NCBI RefSeq assembly: GCF_048323755.1
Contig: NZ_JBLWFS010000012.1
Coordinates: forward strand, 59,997 to 123,996
From: Alkalihalobacterium sp048323755
GTDB taxonomy: Bacteria > Bacillota > Bacilli > Bacillales > Bacillaceae_F
Length of the DNA stretch: 64,000 nt
Direction of reading: 5' to 3'
Shown: piece by piece, positions 60,719-64,000 of the stretch
How positions within the stretch are numbered: the first letter of the stretch is position 1
Layout: each line of letters starts with the position of its first letter
Notes under the pieces: generated by a model
Seen by the model: only the letters and a program-made list of their open reading frames with translations
Told to the model about the DNA's origin: nothing
The model's database searches: none
Translations under genes and position numbers: made by a program

Positions 60719-62794
60719 TTGAGTACTTCAGAATACTTAGATGTGTTTATCGATGAGAGCCAAGAACACTTACAGTCATTAAATGACAACTTATTATTGT
60801 TAGAGAATGAACCTGGTAATTTAGCTATTGTTGGGGAGATTTTTCGATCCGCACATACATTAAAGGGTATGGCAGCGACGATGGGTTATGAAGATTTAGC
60901 TCATTTAACACATTGTATGGAAAATGTACTAGATTTAATAAGAAACCAAAAATTAGAAGCGTCAACAGCTGTTTTAGATGTTGTCTTTGCAGCAGTAGAT
61001 GATTTAGAAGCAATGGTTAATGACATCGCTTCAGGTGGAACAGGTAAGCGTGATGTTTCGAATGTGACAGAGTTACTGGATCAAATTGAAAAAGGTGGAG
61101 CACCATCACAAGTTGCAGCTACTGTAGAAATGACAGATACAGTTGAGTTTGAAGAAGGAACAGTAACAGCAGCTTTTGATGTTTCCTACGATCAGTTTGA
61201 ACTTACGGTTCTGACGCAATCACAAGAACAAGGATATCAATCGTATCAGGTAAAAATTTCTTTAGATGAGCGAACGATGCTGAAAGCTGCACGTGTGTTC
61301 ATGGTGTTTGAAGTACTTGAACAAGTCGGTGAAATCATTAAATCGAATCCAAGTGCAGAAGAACTAGAAGAAGAAAAATTTGACTTAGAATTTGTCGTCA
61401 CATTTATTTCTAAAATTGATGCAGACGAAATAATTAAGCGAGTAAATAAAGTTTCAGAAATTACTGATGTACAAGTTCATCCATTAAATCTTGAAGAATT
61501 AAAGAAAGCCTCTTCTGAAAAAGAAGCTGGCGAAGTTAAAGCAGAAGCTGAAGTAGTGGATAAGCAAGAAGTTGTGCAACAAACTCAAGAAACGACTACC
61601 GAAGATAAAACAAAAAAGAATGGAAAAAAATCGGGATCAGACGGAAATAAAACCATTCGAGTGAATATTGAACGACTCGATGTTTTAATGAACTTATTTG
61701 AAGAACTAGTTATTGATCGCGGTCGTTTAGAACAAATTGCGAGTGATTTAAAGAATAATGAGTTGAATGAAACGGTTGAAAGAATGTCTCGAATCTCTGG
61801 AGATCTCCAAGAAATTATCTTAAATATGAGAATGATGCCAGTCGATCAAGTGTTTAACCGCTTTCCACGTATGGTTCGCAGCTTGTCGAAAGATTTAAAT
61901 AAAAGAGTTAATCTTCAAATTGTTGGTGCTGAAACAGAGCTTGATCGAACGATTATCGATGAAATTGGAGATCCACTCGTTCATTTAATCCGTAATTCAA
62001 TTGATCACGGAATCGAGACTCCAGAAAAACGCAGGGAATTAGGTAAACCAGAAGAAGGGACGGTCGTCCTTAAAGCGTATCATAGTGGAAATAATGTGTT
62101 TATTGAGATTGAAGATGATGGAGCCGGTATTAATCGCGATAAAGTTTTAAATAAAGCACTAACTAATGGTGTTGTTACTGAAGAAGAAGCAAGTAAAATG
62201 ACAGATCAGCAAATCTATGGTCTTTTATTTAGGGCTGGTTTCAGTACAGCTGATAAAGTGACAGATGTTTCAGGTCGTGGTGTAGGTCTTGATGTCGTTA
62301 GGTCTACTTTTGAATCATTAGGTGGTGTAGTGACTGTCGATTCAACGTTAGGTAAAGGATCTGTTTTCTCTATTCAATTACCGTTAACACTTTCTATTAT
62401 TGATGTTATGTTAATAGAAGTTAGTGATGAAAAATATGCAATCCCGCTTACTTCGATTGTGGAGACGGCTATTGTTAACAAACAGGAAGTGTATAGTGCA
62501 CATAACCAAAAAGTGATTGACTTCCGTGGGAAAGTGGTACCTCTCGTATTCTTAAAAGATATTTTTGAAATTCCTGTTGAACAAGAGGAAGATGAAGAGT
62601 TTTATTCTTTAGTTATTATTCATAAAGGGGATAAAATTGCAGGACTAGTTGTTGACTCTTTAATCGGGCAACATGATATTGTACTTAAGTCATTAGGAAA
62701 CTATTTGACAAATGTATTTGCTATTTCAGGAGCAACCATTCTTGGAAATGGTCAAGTAGCTTTAATTGTTGATACAAATGCACTAATTAAGTAA
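60719..62794 (+). CDS. cheA: Chemotaxis histidine kinase CheA
   Basis: 691 aa. Order: Hpt domain with phospho-site H46 (RSAHTLKGMAATMG), P2 region (about 140-260), an acidic/Lys linker, the dimerisation domain (TIRVNIERLDVLMNLFEELV), HATPase (LIRNSIDHGIE, DDGAGI, GRGVGLDVV) and a CheW-like C-terminus. TTG 60719 is chosen, 8 nt after GAGGTGA; GTG 60707 overlaps that site. First gene of a stand-alone cheA-cheW-cheY operon. Confidence 0.95.
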   Translation: MSTSEYLDVFIDESQEHLQSLNDNLLLLENEPGNLAIVGEIFRSAHTLKGMAATMGYEDLAHLTHCMENVLDLIRNQKLEASTAVLDVVFAAVDDLEAMVNDIASGGTGKRDVSNVTELLDQIEKGGAPSQVAATVEMTDTVEFEEGTVTAAFDVSYDQFELTVLTQSQEQGYQSYQVKISLDERTMLKAARVFMVFEVLEQVGEIIKSNPSAEELEEEKFDLEFVVTFISKIDADEIIKRVNKVSEITDVQVHPLNLEELKKASSEKEAGEVKAEAEVVDKQEVVQQTQETTTEDKTKKNGKKSGSDGNKTIRVNIERLDVLMNLFEELVIDRGRLEQIASDLKNNELNETVERMSRISGDLQEIILNMRMMPVDQVFNRFPRMVRSLSKDLNKRVNLQIVGAETELDRTIIDEIGDPLVHLIRNSIDHGIETPEKRRELGKPEEGTVVLKAYHSGNNVFIEIEDDGAGINRDKVLNKALTNGVVTEEEASKMTDQQIYGLLFRAGFSTADKVTDVSGRGVGLDVVRSTFESLGGVVTVDSTLGKGSVFSIQLPLTLSIIDVMLIEVSDEKYAIPLTSIVETAIVNKQEVYSAHNQKVIDFRGKVVPLVFLKDIFEIPVEQEEDEEFYSLVIIHKGDKIAGLVVDSLIGQHDIVLKSLGNYLTNVFAISGATILGNGQVALIVDTNALIK

Positions 62795-62819
62795 TTACAA
62801 GGATGGGAGGCAAGCCCGG

Positions 62820-63287
62820 ATGTCTGTTGAAAGTGCAGTAGGAAATGAATTAAAAGTTATTGTTTTTCAGTTGAAAGACGAGGAATATGCAATTGAAGTA
62901 GACTACATTCAATCGATTGAGAGAATGCAACCCGTAACGCGTATTCCTAGAACATTTCATTTTATTACAGGTGTTATGAATTTACGTGGGGTTATTACTC
63001 CAATTATCGACTTAAGGAAACGATTTGGTATCGAACCTAAACAATCAGATGATGCTACACGAATTCTAGTCATTTCTAAAGATGAAATTGAAATTGGTTT
63101 TATTGTAGATGGAGCTAATGATGTAATTGATATTCCATTAGAGAAGATCGAACCTACTCCTGAAGTAGTTGGCGGTGTAGAAGCTGACTATTTAAGGGGA
63201 GTCGTAAAGCTTGAAAACCGTTTGTTTACATTATTAAATATAGATAAAGTAATGACTAATGTTGATATTTTGAGCAAGGAAAAATAG
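62820..63287 (+). CDS. cheW: Chemotaxis coupling protein CheW
   Basis: 155 aa. Typical VIVFQLKDEEYAIEVDYIQSIERM and GVMNLRGVITPIIDLRKRFG. Links receptors to CheA. GGGAGG site. Confidence 0.95.
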   Translation: MSVESAVGNELKVIVFQLKDEEYAIEVDYIQSIERMQPVTRIPRTFHFITGVMNLRGVITPIIDLRKRFGIEPKQSDDATRILVISKDEIEIGFIVDGANDVIDIPLEKIEPTPEVVGGVEADYLRGVVKLENRLFTLLNIDKVMTNVDILSKEK

Positions 63288-63301
63288 TGTGAGGTGTTAA
63301 G

Positions 63302-63664
63302 ATGACTTCTGTTTTAGTTGTAGATGATGCTGCTTTTATGAGAATGATGATTAAAGATATTTTATCTAAAAATGATTTTGACGTTGTCGGTGAAGCGGCT
63401 AATGGTCAAGAAGCAGTCGAAAAGTACAAAGAGTTAAAGCCAGATATTGTAACAATGGATATAACAATGCCAGAAAAAGACGGTATTGAAGCATTACGCG
63501 ACATCAAAGATATTAATCCAAATGCTAAAGTGATTATGTGTTCTGCGATGGGTCAACAAGCTATGGTTATCGATGCAATTCAATCAGGTGCAAAAGATTT
63601 TATCGTTAAGCCATTTCAAGCTGACCGTGTAATTGAAGCTCTTCAAAAAGTAGCTAATTCATAA
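63302..63664 (+). CDS. cheY: Chemotaxis response regulator CheY
   Basis: 120 aa single receiver. D8/D9 acidic pair (VLVVDDA), phosphoacceptor D53 (VTMDITMPEKDG), FIVKPFQ. Phospho-CheY binds the flagellar switch. Third gene of the che operon. Confidence 0.93.
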   Translation: MTSVLVVDDAAFMRMMIKDILSKNDFDVVGEAANGQEAVEKYKELKPDIVTMDITMPEKDGIEALRDIKDINPNAKVIMCSAMGQQAMVIDAIQSGAKDFIVKPFQADRVIEALQKVANS

Positions 63665-63717
63665 TTCGGACTAAGAGGAAATAGTACTACAAATAAAGAA
63701 GCTGGCATCAAAGTAAA

Positions 63718-63770
63718 CTGTACCCTATAGAGTAGACATTAAAAAAAGTCTACCTATAGGGTACTTTTTT
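63718..63770 (+). mobile_element. Left end of an IS3-family element with internal hairpin
   Basis: Starts TGTACCCTATAGAGTAGAC; an inverted GTCTACCTATAGGGTAC follows at 63748, ending in a T-tract. It precedes a transposase-type gene, so it is probably the IS terminal repeat, and it may also terminate the che operon transcript. The right end lies outside the window. Confidence 0.55.
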
Positions 63771-63807
63771 GTATAATTAAAGAAAAATGGGGATTGGGGA
63801 AAGTACA

Positions 63808-64000
63808 ATGAGTAAAAAGATATTTACAGAGTGCGAAATTAAGACATTGTCAGGTAACCCAAACGTGAAATCAGTTAGTTCTAAGGGTGTTACTTATACC
63901 GATGGATTTAAACGTTTATTTATCGCTGAGAACGAAAAGGGTAAAACACCAAGAAAAATCTTTGAAGAGAATGGTTTTGATATTGAAGTTATTGGGATGA
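63808..64000 (+). CDS. IS3-family transposase OrfA-like helix-turn-helix protein (3' end outside window)
   Basis: 64 codons visible: MSKKIFTECEIKTLSGNPNV ... KGVTYTDGFKRLFIAENEKG ... PRKIFEENGFDIEVIGM. The YTDGFK...AENEKGKTPRKIFEENGFD pattern is an HTH domain as in IS3-type OrfA proteins. GGGGAAAG upstream. Intactness of the element cannot be judged. Confidence 0.7.
   Translation, partial: MSKKIFTECEIKTLSGNPNVKSVSSKGVTYTDGFKRLFIAENEKGKTPRKIFEENGFDIEVIGM

Overview
The window is chromosomal DNA of a low-GC, endospore-forming Bacillaceae bacterium. The support is a Bacillus-type run spoIIB-maf-radC-mreBCD-minCD, then spoIVFA-spoIVFB and rplU-prp-rpmA, with AGGAGG-type ribosome sites, TTG/GTG starts and PhoP-box-like hexamer repeats. 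Type IV pilus genes, an RNase E/G gene and repeated intergenic elements fit a non-subtilis lineage (Alkalihalobacillus/Anaerobacillus-like). The genus is a guess. No rRNA, tRNA, prophage or CRISPR array was seen.

Layout. 1-8.9 kb: a type IV pilus operon (two tandem PilX-like minor pilins, pilM, pilN, a SPOR-fused pilO, pilB, pilT, pilC). 9-16.4 kb: spoIIB, maf, radC, mreBCD, minCD. 16.5-24.7 kb: a 53-bp tandem-repeat array, then a nitrate assimilation cluster (transporter, nirBD, nasC, cobA) lying between minD and spoIVFA, which are adjacent in B. subtilis. 24.7-30.4 kb: degenerate repeats, spoIVFA/spoIVFB, a lone receiver protein, rng and the L21 leader-rplU-prp-rpmA operon. 30.4-33.4 kb: a second 53-bp array where spo0B/obg would be expected, a NERD gene broken by one in-frame stop, a HEPN/MNT toxin-antitoxin pair, an MBL hydrolase and a tiny lipoprotein gene.

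33.6-52.5 kb is a phosphorus-acquisition island: two complete pst operons, phoU, a Na/Pi cotransporter and a phosphonate-type ABC transporter (phnDCE1E2). Between the pst operons lies an OmpR-like regulator whose receiver has lost its phosphorylation site (Asp to Glu) and its acidic pair. Hexamer repeats with an 11-bp period lie upstream of both pstS genes, this regulator, the cotransporter gene and a previously unlabelled short transcript with a 28-codon ORF, so much of the island is probably under PhoP.

52.5-64 kb: an EamA exporter, a six-TM chemoreceptor with a FadR-like 38-bp perfect palindrome in its leader, a thiol-redox pair (bdbC plus a thioredoxin-like protein), a beta-propeller lipoprotein with a two-component system and a His-rich YtkA-like lipoprotein, a cheA-cheW-cheY operon, and the left end of an IS3-family element running off the window.

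Strongest leads: the pseudo-receiver regulator between the pst operons, the PilO-SPOR/SpoIIB-like fusion, the 53-bp arrays at two synteny breaks, the candidate phosphate-responsive small transcript, and the FadR-like operator on a chemoreceptor gene.
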